A model generated the notes under the pieces. It searched no databases and was not told the DNA's origin. It was given only the letters and a program-made list of their open reading frames with translations. Shown here piece after piece: positions 52,970-63,231 of a stretch of 64,000 nucleotides of DNA. The stretch is from Bradyrhizobium sp. NFR13 (GTDB lineage Bacteria; Pseudomonadota; Alphaproteobacteria; Rhizobiales; Xanthobacteraceae). Made by a program: the position numbers and the translations under genes. Position 1 is the stretch's first letter; each line of letters begins with the position of its first letter. Location: contig NZ_FOTP01000001.1 in the NCBI RefSeq assembly GCF_900114605.1, positions 682,001 through 746,000 on the forward strand, written 5' to 3'.

Positions 52970-54033
52970 TGAACACACCACACCACACGTCATCATGGCC
53001 GGGCTTGTCCCGGCCATTCGCGTCTGGCTGGTGGGCGCGAAAAACATCGTTGACGCTTGCCGCTGGCCTCGCCGGGCTATTTGCCAGCACGGCCGCTCGC
53101 GCCGATCTCAAACTCTGCAATCGCATGAGCTATGTCGTCGAAGCTGCCATCGGCATCGACGACAAGAGCGCCACCGCGACGCGCGGCTGGTTTCGCATCG
53201 ATCCGGCACAGTGCCGCGTCGTCGTACAAGGCACGCTGACGGCCGATCGTATCCTGCTGCATGCCCGCGCGCTCAACATCTACGGCGCCTCACCCGTGGC
53301 GCAGAACGGCACCGACAACCTGTGTATCGCGCCGGATAACTTCGTCATCGCTGCTGCCCGGCAATGCCGTGCCGGACAGTCACAAGTGCCGTTCACGATG
53401 ATCAAGCCGACGCAGACCGACGACGGCAATATGGTCGCCTATCTCGCGGAAGACAGCGAATATGACGACGAGCAGGCCAAGCTGGCTGCCATTCAGCGCC
53501 TGCTGGTGATTGCCGGCTATGACGCCGCGCCGATCGACGGCGTGGACGGGCCGAAGACCCAGAGCGCGCTCTCGTCCTTCCTCAAGAGCCGCAGCCTTAC
53601 GGCCGACGTGGTTTCGACGCCGAATTTCTTCGAGACCATGATCGCCGCCGTGCAGGCTCCCTCTGCAACGGGCCTCACCTGGTGCAACGACACGTCCTAC
53701 AAGGTGATGGCATCAGTCGCGACCGATGATGGCAAGGGCGCCGTCAGCCGCGGCTGGTATCGCATCGAGCCTGGCAAATGCCTGCGGCCCGACGTGGTCG
53801 GCCAGCCCCGCCAGATCCTTAGTTTCGCCGAGGCCGTCGACGACAATGGCCGCGCCATCAAGCTCAACGACAAGCCCCTGAGCTGGGGCGGCGTTCGCAT
53901 GCTGTGCACGCGCGAGAGCAAGTTCGAGATCCGCGAACACAATGACTGCAATACCCGCGGCCTCACCAGCGCCGGCTTCGCGATCGTCGACATGTCGGGC
54001 GGCGGCAAGACGCTGCGCTTTGCAACGCCGTGA
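52966..54033 (+). CDS. Exported protein with two DUF1036 domains
   Basis: A 355-residue probably periplasmic protein. After a hydrophobic signal-like stretch ([19 protein letters not shown]) it has a DUF1036 domain ([16 protein letters not shown]...[11 protein letters not shown]), a short peptidoglycan-binding-like repeat near residues 165-205 ([22 protein letters not shown]), and a second DUF1036 ([16 protein letters not shown]...[11 protein letters not shown]). The first codons overlap argB by four bases and run through a REP palindrome (52995-53017), so the true start is uncertain; a TTG further in is possible. Function unknown. Confidence 0.8.
   Translation: MMNTPHHTSSWPGLSRPFASGWWARKTSLTLAAGLAGLFASTAARADLKLCNRMSYVVEAAIGIDDKSATATRGWFRIDPAQCRVVVQGTLTADRILLHARALNIYGASPVAQNGTDNLCIAPDNFVIAAARQCRAGQSQVPFTMIKPTQTDDGNMVAYLAEDSEYDDEQAKLAAIQRLLVIAGYDAAPIDGVDGPKTQSALSSFLKSRSLTADVVSTPNFFETMIAAVQAPSATGLTWCNDTSYKVMASVATDDGKGAVSRGWYRIEPGKCLRPDVVGQPRQILSFAEAVDDNGRAIKLNDKPLSWGGVRMLCTRESKFEIREHNDCNTRGLTSAGFAIVDMSGGGKTLRFATP
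52995..53017. repeat. REP palindrome at the start of the DUF1036 gene
   Basis: ATGGCCGGG-CTTGT-CCCGGCCAT, a 9-bp perfect palindrome of the family that gives peptides like MAGLVPAI in Bradyrhizobium-type genomes. Here it lies in the annotated N-terminal codons of the DUF1036 gene. Confidence 0.7.
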
Positions 54034-54056
54034 CGACCGGACAACAGAGACAATCA

Positions 54057-54764
54057 ATGACCCTGCCGACCAAATCGCCGCGTGCTTTCAACCATGTCGA
54101 GACATGGGTTTTCGATCTCGACAACACGCTGTATCCGCACCACGTGAACCTGTGGCAGCAGGTCGACGGCAAGATCCGCGACTTCGTCGCGAACTTCCTC
54201 AGGATTTCGCCCGACGCGGCCTTCAAGGTTCAGAAGGATTATTACAAGCGTTACGGCACCACCATGCGCGGCATGATGACCGAACACGGGGTCCGCGCCG
54301 ACGACTTTCTGGCTTTCGTCCACGAGATCGATCATTCGCCGCTGGAGCCCAATCCGGTGATGGGCGCCGCGATCGCACAATTGCCCGGCCGCAAACTGAT
54401 CCTGACCAACGGCTCGGTCGCCCATGCCGGCGCCGTGCTGGAGCGCCTCGGTTTCGCCGACCAGTTCGAAGCGATCTTCGACATCATCGCCGCCGATCTG
54501 GAGCCCAAGCCGGCTCAGCAAACCTATGACAAGTTCCTACGCCTGCACAGCGTCGATCCCTCCAAGGCAGCCATGTTCGAGGACCTGTCGCGCAACCTCG
54601 TGGTGCCCCACAAACTGGGCATGACCACCGTGCTGATCGTGCCCGACGGCGCCAAGGAGGTCGTGCGCGAAGACTGGGAGCTGGAAGGCCGAGACGACGA
54701 CCATGTCGACCACGTCACCGACGATCTGACGGGGTTTCTCGCAGCGCTGAACAGAGCGCGGTAG
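54057..54764 (+). CDS. HAD-family pyrimidine 5'-nucleotidase
   Basis: A 235-residue HAD hydrolase of the PHM8/SDT1/YjjG-like group that dephosphorylates pyrimidine nucleotides. Motif I is [13 protein letters not shown], motif [10 protein letters not shown], the Lys and motif IV are [12 protein letters not shown] and [17 protein letters not shown] 54057 is preferred; ATG 54030 overlaps the preceding stop and adds nine residues. Confidence 0.9.
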   Translation: MTLPTKSPRAFNHVETWVFDLDNTLYPHHVNLWQQVDGKIRDFVANFLRISPDAAFKVQKDYYKRYGTTMRGMMTEHGVRADDFLAFVHEIDHSPLEPNPVMGAAIAQLPGRKLILTNGSVAHAGAVLERLGFADQFEAIFDIIAADLEPKPAQQTYDKFLRLHSVDPSKAAMFEDLSRNLVVPHKLGMTTVLIVPDGAKEVVREDWELEGRDDDHVDHVTDDLTGFLAALNRAR

Positions 54765-54864
54765 GGCGGGATGGCCGCCCGCGCGTCTTGACTCTCCCCG
54801 GCCAAATCCCGACAAAAGCTTCAAGAAATCACCTTTTACCCACGATCTGCCCAAGGAAATCGCG

Positions 54865-55710
54865 ATGTCGCTGACCGCCCTCGAATCCACCATCAATGCC
54901 GCCTTCGACGCGCGCGACAACGTCAACGCCTCGACCAAGGGCGAGGTGCGAGATGCCGTCGATCAGGCTCTGAACCTGCTCGACAAGGGCGAGGCCCGCG
55001 TCGCCGTCCGCGCCGACGATGGCAAGTGGACCGTCAATCAGTGGCTGAAGAAGGCTGTGCTGCTGTCGTTCCGCCTCAACGACATGGCGCAGATCTCCGG
55101 TGGCCCCGGCGGCGCGGCCTGGTGGGACAAGGTGCCCTCGAAGTTCGAGGGATGGGGCGACAACAGCTTCCGCGACGCGGGCTTCCGCTCTGTACCGGGC
55201 GCGATCGTCCGCAAGTCGGCCTTCATCGCCAGGAACGTCGTGCTGATGCCGTCCTTCGTCAATCTCGGCGCCTATGTCGACGAGAGCACCATGATCGACA
55301 CTTGGTCGACGGTCGGCTCCTGCGCCCAGATCGGCAAGCGCGTGCACATTTCCGGCGGCGTCGGCATCGGCGGCGTGCTGGAGCCGCTGCAGGCCGGCCC
55401 GGTGATCATCGAGGACGACTGCTTCATCGGCGCCCGCTCGGAAGTCGCTGAAGGCGTGATCGTGCGCAAGGGTGCGGTGCTGGCCATGGGCGTGTTCCTG
55501 GGCGCATCGACCAAGATCGTCGATCGCGAGACGGGCGAAGTATTCGTCGGCGAAGTGCCGGAATATGCGGTGCTGGTCCCCGGCAACCTGCCCGGCAAAC
55601 CGATGAAGAACGGCCAGATCGGCCCCTCCACCGCCTGCGCCGTGATCGTGAAGCGCGTCGACGAGCGCACCCGCTCCAAGACCAGCATCAACGAGTTGCT
55701 GCGCGACTGA
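54865..55710 (+). CDS. dapD: Tetrahydrodipicolinate N-succinyltransferase
   Basis: Adds succinyl to tetrahydrodipicolinate in the diaminopimelate/lysine pathway. The 281-residue protein has the left-handed beta-helix hexapeptide repeats in its second half ([23 protein letters not shown], then GVLEPLQ and [18 protein letters not shown]). dapE lies two genes downstream, consistent with succinylase-pathway grouping. A GGAAATCGCG just upstream of the ATG may serve as a ribosome site. Confidence 0.97.
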   Translation: MSLTALESTINAAFDARDNVNASTKGEVRDAVDQALNLLDKGEARVAVRADDGKWTVNQWLKKAVLLSFRLNDMAQISGGPGGAAWWDKVPSKFEGWGDNSFRDAGFRSVPGAIVRKSAFIARNVVLMPSFVNLGAYVDESTMIDTWSTVGSCAQIGKRVHISGGVGIGGVLEPLQAGPVIIEDDCFIGARSEVAEGVIVRKGAVLAMGVFLGASTKIVDRETGEVFVGEVPEYAVLVPGNLPGKPMKNGQIGPSTACAVIVKRVDERTRSKTSINELLRD

Positions 55711-55721
55711 TTTGTCGTTTC

Positions 55722-55755
55722 GTCCGGTTTGCGCGTAGCATCGTGCAAACCGGAC
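55722..55755 (+). terminator. Stem-loop after dapD
   Basis: GTCCGGTTTGC and GCAAACCGGAC form a perfect 11-bp stem with a 12-base loop, 12 bases after the dapD stop. No T-run follows, so it may stabilise the dapD 3' end rather than terminate. Confidence 0.5.
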
Positions 55756-55779
55756 CGATCCGTTGAATTGAGGGCTGCC

Positions 55780-56256
55780 ATGGACTGGACCACGCTGCTT
55801 TTCAGCTTCAAGGGACGGATCGACCGCGGCAAATACTGGCTCGCGATCCTGATCTACATAGTGGCCTGGATCGCCTTCGTGGCTGCTGCCGTGATGTGGC
55901 TCGGCGGATTCGACACCGATCGCCTGTTCAGCATGGTCGGCGGCGCACTGCTGCTGTGGCTGGCCGCCATTGTCCTCATCACCGCCGGTACATGGTCCGG
56001 CATCGCCACCGGCATCAAGCGGCTGCACGACCGCGAGAAGAGCGGCTGGTGGATCCTGGTGTTCTGGCTTGGGCCGAGCGTCCTCAGCGGCATCGGCAGC
56101 ACCAGCAGCGCGAGCACCAGCTTCGTCTTTCATATCGCCAGCTTCGCCGTGACCATCTGGGCCATCGTCGAATTGGGCTTCCTGCGCGGCACCGCCGGGC
56201 CGAACGAATACGGTCCCGATCCGCTTGCCGCACTTGCCACTTCACCAAGGGTCTGA
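55780..56256 (+). CDS. DUF805 inner-membrane protein
   Basis: A 158-residue protein with about four membrane segments and the DUF805 signature at its start ([18 protein letters not shown]) and in the middle ([14 protein letters not shown]). Function unknown; some relatives have been linked to membrane stress. ATG 55780 follows GAGGGCTGCC. Its stop overlaps the dapE start (TGATG). Confidence 0.9.
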   Translation: MDWTTLLFSFKGRIDRGKYWLAILIYIVAWIAFVAAAVMWLGGFDTDRLFSMVGGALLLWLAAIVLITAGTWSGIATGIKRLHDREKSGWWILVFWLGPSVLSGIGSTSSASTSFVFHIASFAVTIWAIVELGFLRGTAGPNEYGPDPLAALATSPRV

Positions 56257-57425
56257 TGTCCACCGACGCTCTCTCCATCGCTCAAGATCTTCTCCGCTGC
56301 CCCTCAGTCACTCCTGCTGACGCCGGCGCCCTCGGCGTGCTCGAGAGCCTGCTGACGCCGGCCGGCTTCGAAGTCCATCGCGTCACCTTCAGCGAAGAGG
56401 GCAGCGCCGACATCGAAAACCTCTATGCCCGTATCGGGACTTCCACGCCGCATATCTGTTTTGCTGGCCATACCGACGTGGTGCCGCCCGGTGATGAAGC
56501 GGCGTGGACCCATGGCGCTTTCTCCGGCGATGTGACGAACGGCCTGCTCTACGGCCGCGGCGCGGTGGACATGAAGGGTGGCATCGCCGCGTCAGTCGCC
56601 GCCGTGCTGGACTATCTGGCGGCGAATGACGGCAAGCCGCAAAAGGACGGCGGCGGTTCGATCTCCTTCCTGATCACCGGCGACGAAGAAGGCATTGCCG
56701 TCAATGGCACCGTGAAGCTGCTCCAATGGGCGGCCGAGCGTGGCGAAAAGTTCGATCATTGCATCGTCGGCGAGCCCTCGAATGTCGAGGAGATGGGCGA
56801 CACCATCAAGATCGGCCGCCGCGGCTCACAATCCGGCACGCTGGTGGTCGATGGGGTGCAGGGCCATGTCGCCTATCCGCATCGGGCGTCGAATCCGGTG
56901 CCGGACATCGCCGCGCTGATCACAGCGCTGAGCAGCGATCCGCTCGATCAGGGCAATGCGCAGTTTCAGCCGTCCAATCTCGAATTCACCTCGGTGGATG
57001 TCGGCAACAAGGCGACCAACGTCATCCCCGCGCAAGCGCGGGCGAAGTTCAATATCCGCTTCAACAACCACCACACGCAGGCGTCATTGCGCGACCTGAT
57101 CGATGCACGCGTCGCAACTGCCGCGGGCAATCGCATTCGCGCTCATGTGATCTGGGAGCCGAGCAACTCGGACAGCTTCGTCACAAAGCCGGGCGCGTTT
57201 ACCGATACAGTCGTCGCCGCGATCAAGGATGTCACCGGCCGCATACCGGATCTCAACACGGGCGGCGGCACCTCGGATGCGCGTTTCATCAAGAACTACT
57301 GCCCGGTGATTGAATTCGGCCTGGTCGGGCAGACCATGCATCAGATCGACGAACACACGAAGGTTGCCGATCTGGAGAAGCTCACCCAAATCTATCGCGG
57401 CGTGCTGGATCGGTATTTCGCATGA
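56256..57425 (+). CDS. dapE: Succinyl-diaminopimelate desuccinylase
   Basis: Hydrolyses N-succinyl-LL-diaminopimelate to LL-diaminopimelate and succinate. The 389-residue M20 dizinc enzyme shows [35 protein letters not shown] (catalytic Glu), VGEPS, and GGTSDARF with the late ligand in [10 protein letters not shown]. Translation is coupled to the DUF805 gene before it and overlaps the nucleosidase-like gene after it by four bases. Confidence 0.97.
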   Translation: MSTDALSIAQDLLRCPSVTPADAGALGVLESLLTPAGFEVHRVTFSEEGSADIENLYARIGTSTPHICFAGHTDVVPPGDEAAWTHGAFSGDVTNGLLYGRGAVDMKGGIAASVAAVLDYLAANDGKPQKDGGGSISFLITGDEEGIAVNGTVKLLQWAAERGEKFDHCIVGEPSNVEEMGDTIKIGRRGSQSGTLVVDGVQGHVAYPHRASNPVPDIAALITALSSDPLDQGNAQFQPSNLEFTSVDVGNKATNVIPAQARAKFNIRFNNHHTQASLRDLIDARVATAAGNRIRAHVIWEPSNSDSFVTKPGAFTDTVVAAIKDVTGRIPDLNTGGGTSDARFIKNYCPVIEFGLVGQTMHQIDEHTKVADLEKLTQIYRGVLDRYFA

Positions 57426-57982
57426 ACGGCAAGATTCTCGTCCTCACCGCGCTCGAAAGCGAGCTCGACAAATCACGCGCGCCTGCCGAGATCGAGGTGA
57501 TTTTCACCGGCGTCGGCAAGATCAACACCACGATCGCAACGCTTCAGGCGGTGCAGGCCATGCAGCCCAAGCTCGTCGTGAACTACGGCACCGCCGGCAA
57601 GCTAAACACCAAACTCAACGGCCTCGTCGAGGTCAGCGACGTGATCCAGCGCGACATGAATGCCGAGCCGTTGGCGCCGCGCGGCCGCACGCCCTTTGCG
57701 CCCGATCTCGACCGCCTGGTCTCGGGCCAGCGCGGCGTGATCTGCGGCAGTGGTGACAGTTTCGTCACCTCCACCGATCCTTGGCTGATGTCGAACAATG
57801 TCGATATCGTCGATATGGAACTGTTTGCCATCGCGCAGGTCTGCCTGCGCCACGGCATTCCCTGGCGCGCCTTCAAGTTCATCACCGACGACGCCAATGA
57901 TTTTGCGCATGAGCATTGGACGGCGAATGTCGCGAATGGACAGGATCTGTTCTGGGACGCGATGAAGGGCGTGAAGGTCTAG
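57422..57982 (+). CDS. Nucleoside phosphorylase-fold protein (MTA/SAH nucleosidase-like)
   Basis: A 186-residue protein of the phosphorylase/nucleosidase superfamily, shorter than typical MTA/SAH nucleosidase (about 230). It keeps [26 protein letters not shown], the ribose-contacting [11 protein letters not shown], and the catalytic-Asp-like FITDDANDF. Base and sugar specificity cannot be read; cleavage of methylthioadenosine or S-adenosylhomocysteine is the usual role. Overlaps dapE by four bases, and its 3' end overlaps truA. Confidence 0.85.
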   Translation: MNGKILVLTALESELDKSRAPAEIEVIFTGVGKINTTIATLQAVQAMQPKLVVNYGTAGKLNTKLNGLVEVSDVIQRDMNAEPLAPRGRTPFAPDLDRLVSGQRGVICGSGDSFVTSTDPWLMSNNVDIVDMELFAIAQVCLRHGIPWRAFKFITDDANDFAHEHWTANVANGQDLFWDAMKGVKV

Positions 57983-58719
57983 TAGTCGACCTTTACCAGA
58001 TACAGCCCATCCGGCGGCGCCACGATGCCGCAGGCGCTGCGATCCTTCGCGGCAAGCGCCGCAGCCAGATCGTCCGGCGTCCAGCGGCCGTTGCCGACCC
58101 AGACCAGTGAGCCAACCATCGAGCGCACCTGGCTGTGCAGGAACGAGCGTGCGGAGGTCGTGATAGTGATCGCCTCACCGTTCTGCACCACATCGAGCTG
58201 ATCGAGCGTGCGGATCGGCGACTTGGCCTGGCATTCGGTATCGCGAAAGGTCGTGAAGTCGTGTCGACCGAGCAAACGCTTCGCAGCCTCGCTCATGGCA
58301 GCGACATCGAGCGGGCGCGGCACGCGCCAGACCCGGCCGGCATCGACGGCGAGGTTCGCGCGGCGATTGGTGATGCGATAGACATAGTGGCGTTTGATGG
58401 CCGAGAACCGCGCCTCGAAATCATCAGGCACGATATCAGCCGACAGCACGCCGACCGGATGCGGCCGCAGATGGGCATTCATGCCATCGCGAAAGCGACC
58501 CGGCACCAGCACTTTCGGCACGTCGCAATGGGCGACCTGGCCGAGCGCATGGACGCCGGCATCGGTGCGACCGGCGCCATGGACGCGGATCGGCTCGCCG
58601 CAAATGGCCTCGGCGGCACGCTCCAGCGCGCCCTGTACGGTCAGCGTCGCGTTGGCCTGCACCTGCCATCCGGAAAATGGCGTGCCGTCATATTCGATGA
58701 TCATCTTGTAGCGCGGCAT
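57979..58719 (-). CDS. truA: tRNA pseudouridine(38-40) synthase
   Basis: Makes pseudouridine in the anticodon arm of many tRNAs. The 246-residue protein starts [18 protein letters not shown] and has the catalytic Asp in [15 protein letters not shown], with [17 protein letters not shown] late. It shares one base with the end of fmt, so the two genes, and def further up, form one minus-strand operon. Confidence 0.96.
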   Translation of the reverse strand: MPRYKMIIEYDGTPFSGWQVQANATLTVQGALERAAEAICGEPIRVHGAGRTDAGVHALGQVAHCDVPKVLVPGRFRDGMNAHLRPHPVGVLSADIVPDDFEARFSAIKRHYVYRITNRRANLAVDAGRVWRVPRPLDVAAMSEAAKRLLGRHDFTTFRDTECQAKSPIRTLDQLDVVQNGEAITITTSARSFLHSQVRSMVGSLVWVGNGRWTPDDLAAALAAKDRSACGIVAPPDGLYLVKVDY

Positions 58720-59651
58720 CAGCCCACCCGCAGCGGCGGCTTCAACGGCGTGCCACGCAGAAATTCACTGGCCTTCATCGGCTGCTTGCCGGCGCGCTGC
58801 AGGTCGATGATCCGGATCGCGCCCTCGCCGCAGGCGACGGTGAGCTGATCGTCGATGATCTCGCCGGGCGAGCCCGTGCCCTTTGCAAGCTCGCAGCGCA
58901 GAACCTTCACGCGCACCGCCGCGCCCTCGATCGGCACTTCGCACCACGCGCCGGGAAACGGTGACAGGCCATGACAATGCCGAAGCACGTCGCGCGCCGG
59001 CTTCGACCAGTCGATCTTGGCCTCGGCCTTGTCGATCTTGGCCGCGTAAGTGACGCCGTCTGCGCTCTGCGGGGTCAGGCTCAGCCGTCCCCTTTCCAGC
59101 GCACCCATGGCCCGCACCATCAGATCGGCGCCGAGCGGCGCCAGTGCATCATGCAGGTCCAGTGCCGTCATCGCATCGGTGATCGCCAGGCGCTCGGCCA
59201 TGGCGACATCGCCGGTGTCGAGGCCGACATCCATCTTCATCACCATGACGCCGCTCTCGGCGTCGCCTTCCATGATGGCACGATTGATCGGCGCCGCGCC
59301 GCGCCAGCGCGGCAGTAGCGAGCCGTGCAGGTTGAAGCAGCCGAGCGGCGGCACATCGAGAATGTTCTGCGGCAGGATCATGCCATAGGCGACGACGACC
59401 GCAGCCTCAGCCTCATGCGACCGGAACTCGGCTTCCGCCTCCGGCGTCCGCAGCGTTTTCGGCGTGAACACCGGGATGCCGAGCCGTTCCGCCTCGCGCG
59501 CCACCGGCGTCGGCTGCAGCTTCATGCCACGGCCGGCGGGTTTCGCCTCGCGGGTATAGACAGCCACGACCTCATGGCCATGAGCTACGAGTTCGAGCAG
59601 CGTCGGCACCGCGAAATCCGGCGTGCCCATGAAAATCAAACGAAGCGACAT
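58719..59651 (-). CDS. fmt: Methionyl-tRNA formyltransferase
   Basis: Formylates initiator methionyl-tRNA. The 310-residue enzyme has [14 protein letters not shown] at the start, the catalytic [15 protein letters not shown], then [12 protein letters not shown], and a C-terminal OB-fold for tRNA binding. It lies 38 bp downstream of def, the deformylase gene, the standard pairing. Confidence 0.97.
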   Translation of the reverse strand: MSLRLIFMGTPDFAVPTLLELVAHGHEVVAVYTREAKPAGRGMKLQPTPVAREAERLGIPVFTPKTLRTPEAEAEFRSHEAEAAVVVAYGMILPQNILDVPPLGCFNLHGSLLPRWRGAAPINRAIMEGDAESGVMVMKMDVGLDTGDVAMAERLAITDAMTALDLHDALAPLGADLMVRAMGALERGRLSLTPQSADGVTYAAKIDKAEAKIDWSKPARDVLRHCHGLSPFPGAWCEVPIEGAAVRVKVLRCELAKGTGSPGEIIDDQLTVACGEGAIRIIDLQRAGKQPMKASEFLRGTPLKPPLRVG

Positions 59652-59689
59652 AGGTCGAAGCCGATCTGTTGCAGCGTCGGCGGAGAAAC

Positions 59690-60211
59690 CTACTCCGCGC
59701 GCTTGGCGAGCTTGGTGAACTTCTTCAGCACGCGGTCGCGCTTCAGCTTGGAGAGATAGTCGACGAACAGCACGCCATTGAGATGGTCGATCTCATGCTG
59801 AATGCAGGTCGCGAACAGGCCAGAGGCCTCTTCCTCGATGGTCTTGCCGTCGAGGTCCATGTAACGGATCCGCACTGTCGCCGGCCGTTCCACTTCCTCG
59901 TAATATTCCGGAATCGACAGGCAGCCCTCCTCGTAGACCGAGAGTTCCTCCGAGGCCGAGATGATCTCCGGATTGATGAAGACGCGCGGCTTCTTGCCCT
60001 CCTCCTCATCGTCCTTCTTGGCGATGTCCATGGTGATCAGCCGCAGCGGAACCGCGATCTGGATCGCCGCCAGCCCGATCCCGGGTGCGTCATACATCGT
60101 CTCGAACATGTCGTCGGCGAGCTTGCGCACCTCCGACGTTACCTTCTCGACAGGTTTGGAGATCAGCCGCAACTGCTTGTCGGGCATAATTATGATTTCA
60201 CGAATGGCCAT
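59690..60211 (-). CDS. def: Peptide deformylase
   Basis: Removes the N-formyl group from new proteins, using Fe2+. All three motifs are intact in 173 residues: [16 protein letters not shown] and [15 protein letters not shown] 60211 ([12 protein letters not shown]) is the standard family start; twelve upstream in-frame codons are unlikely. First gene of the def-fmt-truA operon; CtrA-like boxes lie 65-120 bp upstream. Confidence 0.96.
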   Translation of the reverse strand: MAIREIIIMPDKQLRLISKPVEKVTSEVRKLADDMFETMYDAPGIGLAAIQIAVPLRLITMDIAKKDDEEEGKKPRVFINPEIISASEELSVYEEGCLSIPEYYEEVERPATVRIRYMDLDGKTIEEEASGLFATCIQHEIDHLNGVLFVDYLSKLKRDRVLKKFTKLAKRAE

Positions 60212-60277
60212 GGCGGGCGATTTAATCTGCGCGCCGGCCCGGGTCAATCCGCTGGAAAAGCTGGTCTTTGAAGGGCG

Positions 60278-60329
60278 TTAACCCCTCGCTAACCATGAAG
60301 ATTAAGGCGGGGTTAACCATGCTGGTTAA
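60278..60329. promoter_or_regulatory. CtrA-like box cluster between def and rmuC
   Basis: Three overlapping or adjacent motifs: TTAA-N7-CTAACC (60278-60294), TTAA-N7-TTAACC (60302-60318, perfect match to the CtrA consensus) and the 17-bp palindrome TTAACCA-TGC-TGGTTAA (60313-60329). CtrA is the cell-cycle regulator of alphaproteobacteria. Which of the two divergent genes is controlled is not clear. Confidence 0.55.
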
Positions 60330-60443
60330 GGTCTGCTTGACCACGTTTCTTGAGGATGTGCTAACCAGGAAAACTTATCATCTATTGACCATAAATGTTC
60401 CCTCTTCGTTCGCGCCGCTCCCCGAATCGGCTACAAGAATGGG

Positions 60444-61655
60444 ATGAACGAGATTCTTTTCATGGTCGGCGACATGCCGGTCACCGCAGGTATGGCGTTG
60501 CTGGGCTTCGGCCTGCTGGCGCTGACCTTGTTGTTGGTCATCGCCACTATCATTGCCCGCTCCGGCAGCCGCGGCGCCGCCATGGCCATGGCCCAGGCTA
60601 TCCGCGCCGACGAACTGGAAGAGCGCCTCAGCGAAGTGCTGAAGGCGCAGAACGAGGCCACCGGCCGCGTCGACGCCATGGGCCAGGCCCTGGCGGGCCG
60701 TCAGGCCGACATGGCACGCGCGGTGTCCGAGCGGCTGGACTCGGTGACCCATCGCGTCGGCCAATCCATGGAACAGACCACCCGCAATACGATGGAAAGC
60801 CTGAGCGCGCTGCATGAGCGGCTGGGCATCATCGACAACGCCCACAAGAACCTCACTGAACTCACTTCGCAGGTGACGACGCTCCGCGACGTGCTCGCCA
60901 ACAAGCAGTCGCGCGGCGCCTTCGGTCAGGCGCGGATGGAAAGCATCGTCAAGGACGGCATGCCGAGCGGCGCCTATGCGTTCCAGCACACGCTATCGTC
61001 GGGCAAACGGCCGGACTGCGTGATCTTCCTGCCGGACCAGCGCCCGCTGTGCATCGACGCGAAATTCCCGCTGGAAGCCGTCACGGCGCTGCATGACGCG
61101 CGCAGCGACGAGGAGAAGAAATACGCGGCGCAGCGCTTGCGCGCGGACGTGATGAAACATGTCAGCGACATCGCCGAGAAGTATCTGGTGGCCGGCGAGA
61201 CGCAGGACACGGCGCTAATGTTCGTACCGTCGGAATCCGTCTATGCGGAAATCCACGACGGTTTCGACGACATCATTCAGAAGGCCTACCGCGCCCGCGT
61301 CGTGCTGGTGTCGCCATCGCTGCTGATGCTGGCGATTCAGGTGATGCAGCAAATCCTGAAGGACGCGCGCATGCGCGACGCTGCCGACCAGATCCGCACC
61401 GAGGTACTGAACCTGGGCGACGACCTCACCCGGTTGCGCGATCGCGTGATGAAGCTGCAGACGCATTTCGGACAGGCCAATGAGGACGTCCGCCAGATCC
61501 TGATCTCCGCCGACAAGATCGAGAAACGCGCCGGCCGCATCGAGGAACTGGATTTCAGCAAGAGCGACGCGGCGGACGTCACGCCAGCCGCAAGCAAGCC
61601 GGCAGCCGTGGACATGTTCGCGCCGCTGCCGAAGAAGTTGCAGGCGGGGGAGTAG
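60444..61655 (+). CDS. rmuC: DNA recombination protein RmuC
   Basis: A 403-residue protein of the RmuC family, thought to limit DNA inversions and act on recombination intermediates. An N-terminal membrane anchor (ALLGFGLLALTLLLVIATII) is followed by a long coiled coil (about 40-150) and the restriction-endonuclease-like core with KRPDCVIFLPDQRPLCIDAKFPLEA (Asp and DAK motif) and FVPSESVYAEIHD. A second coiled coil lies near the C-terminus. Confidence 0.94.
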   Translation: MNEILFMVGDMPVTAGMALLGFGLLALTLLLVIATIIARSGSRGAAMAMAQAIRADELEERLSEVLKAQNEATGRVDAMGQALAGRQADMARAVSERLDSVTHRVGQSMEQTTRNTMESLSALHERLGIIDNAHKNLTELTSQVTTLRDVLANKQSRGAFGQARMESIVKDGMPSGAYAFQHTLSSGKRPDCVIFLPDQRPLCIDAKFPLEAVTALHDARSDEEKKYAAQRLRADVMKHVSDIAEKYLVAGETQDTALMFVPSESVYAEIHDGFDDIIQKAYRARVVLVSPSLLMLAIQVMQQILKDARMRDAADQIRTEVLNLGDDLTRLRDRVMKLQTHFGQANEDVRQILISADKIEKRAGRIEELDFSKSDAADVTPAASKPAAVDMFAPLPKKLQAGE

Positions 61656-61664
61656 AACTCAGGC

Positions 61665-61803
61665 TGTCATCGCCCGGCCGGGCGCGCACTTGCGCGACAG
61701 GACCGGGCGACCCAGTACACGCTGTCACTATGTTTGTACACGCAGCAAAATATAGGCACCGCTGGATACTGGATCGCCCGATCAAGCCGGGCGATGACAG
61801 CGG
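61665..61803. repeat. REP-like inverted pair
   Basis: CTGTCATCGCCCGG...GGGCGACCCAGTACAC and, inverted, ATACTGGATCGCCCG...CGGGCGATGACAG bracket about 140 bp between rmuC and ampG. Same family as 3102-3192. No coding capacity. Confidence 0.7.
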
Positions 61804-61858
61804 AGAGCGGGAAGCCATGCAGCCTGCGAATATTCCTCGAATCTGCTAACTCTCCCCC

Positions 61859-63220
61859 ATGACGAGCGCACCCGAGACCACCGCCCTCACCCTGAAGCCC
61901 CGTGCCTCCTGGCGTGAGAGCATGGCGGTATACACGCAGCCGCGGGTGCTGATCGTGCTGCTGCTCGGCCTGTCGTCGGGTCTGCCGCTCGCGCTGTCCG
62001 GCTCAACGCTGCTGGTGTGGATGCGCGAATCCGGCGTCGATCTCGGTACCATCGGGTTGTTCGCCCTCGTCGGTACGCCCTACACACTGAAGTTCCTTTG
62101 GGCACCGCTGGTCGACGCACTGCATGTGCCCTTCTTCACGCGGCAGTTCGGTCGCCGCCGCGGCTGGCTGGTATTTTCACAACTGCTGCTGATCGGCGCG
62201 ATCCTGCTGCTGGCGCTCACCGACCCTGCCCGCTCGCCACTGTTCGTCGCCCTCGGCGCGCTACTGGTCGCAGCGATGTCGTCGACGCAGGACATCGTCG
62301 TCGATGCGTTTCGGGTGGAGAGCCTGCCGGAGAGCGAACAGGCGGCCGGCATGGCGTCCTATGTCGCCGCCTATCGCATCGGCATGTTGATCTCCACCGC
62401 CGGCGTGCTGTTTCTGGTCAGCGCCTTCGAGAGCACCGGCATCACGCGCTCCACCGCGTGGATGTGGGGCTATGTGGCGATGGCAGCGATGGTGCTGATC
62501 GGCACGGTCACGGCGCTTGCGGCCACCGAACCCGAGCAATCCGCGCAGGCCGAAGCCGCCACGCGCGGCGAAAGCGCCTTCACGCGCGTACTGCAGGCCG
62601 CAATCGGCGCATTCTCCGAATTTCTGTCCCGCAAGGATGCCTGGGCAGCGCTGGGTTTCGTTGTGCTGTTCAAATTCACCGACGCATTTTCCGGCACCAT
62701 GACGGCGCCGTTCGTGATCGACCTCGGCTTCACCCGCAATGACTACGCCGCCATCGTCAAAGGCGTCGGCCTTGCCGCGACGCTGATCGGTGGTTTCGCT
62801 GGAGGTTTTGTCGCGCGGCGCTATTCGCTTGCGGCGAGTTTATGGATCGGTGCCGTGTTGCAGGCGGTGTCCAACCTGGCCTTCTCGTGGCTCGCCATTG
62901 TCGGCGTCAATCAGTGGGCGCTGGCGCTCGCCATCTCGGTCGAGAATTTCACCAGCGCCATCGGCACGGTGATCTTCGTCGCCTATCTCTCTGCGCTCTG
63001 CAGGAACCCTCTGCACACTGCTACGCAATATGCGCTGCTCACGGCACTCGCCGCGGTTGGGCGGACTTATCTTTCTGCGGGTGCAGGTTACGTGGCACAG
63101 GCGACGGGATGGCCGATGTTCTTCGTCATCAGCGTGGTCGTCGCGGTGCCGAGCCTGATCCTGCTGATCTGGCTGCAGCGCCGCGGGCATTTCGAGATGC
63201 TGGGGCCGGTGCGGGTTTAA
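61859..63220 (+). CDS. ampG: AmpG-family muropeptide permease
   Basis: A 453-residue MFS transporter with about 12 segments that imports anhydromuropeptides for cell-wall recycling, and in other species feeds beta-lactamase induction. The AmpG signature YTQPRVLIVLLLGLSSGLPLALSGSTL and FLWAPLVDAL, then QDIVVDAFRVE, are conserved. An ATG 21 codons in (MAVYTQPR) is an alternative start. No ampD, nagZ or beta-lactamase gene lies beside it. Confidence 0.92.
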   Translation: MTSAPETTALTLKPRASWRESMAVYTQPRVLIVLLLGLSSGLPLALSGSTLLVWMRESGVDLGTIGLFALVGTPYTLKFLWAPLVDALHVPFFTRQFGRRRGWLVFSQLLLIGAILLLALTDPARSPLFVALGALLVAAMSSTQDIVVDAFRVESLPESEQAAGMASYVAAYRIGMLISTAGVLFLVSAFESTGITRSTAWMWGYVAMAAMVLIGTVTALAATEPEQSAQAEAATRGESAFTRVLQAAIGAFSEFLSRKDAWAALGFVVLFKFTDAFSGTMTAPFVIDLGFTRNDYAAIVKGVGLAATLIGGFAGGFVARRYSLAASLWIGAVLQAVSNLAFSWLAIVGVNQWALALAISVENFTSAIGTVIFVAYLSALCRNPLHTATQYALLTALAAVGRTYLSAGAGYVAQATGWPMFFVISVVVAVPSLILLIWLQRRGHFEMLGPVRV

Positions 63221-63231
63221 GCAAAGCGAAC

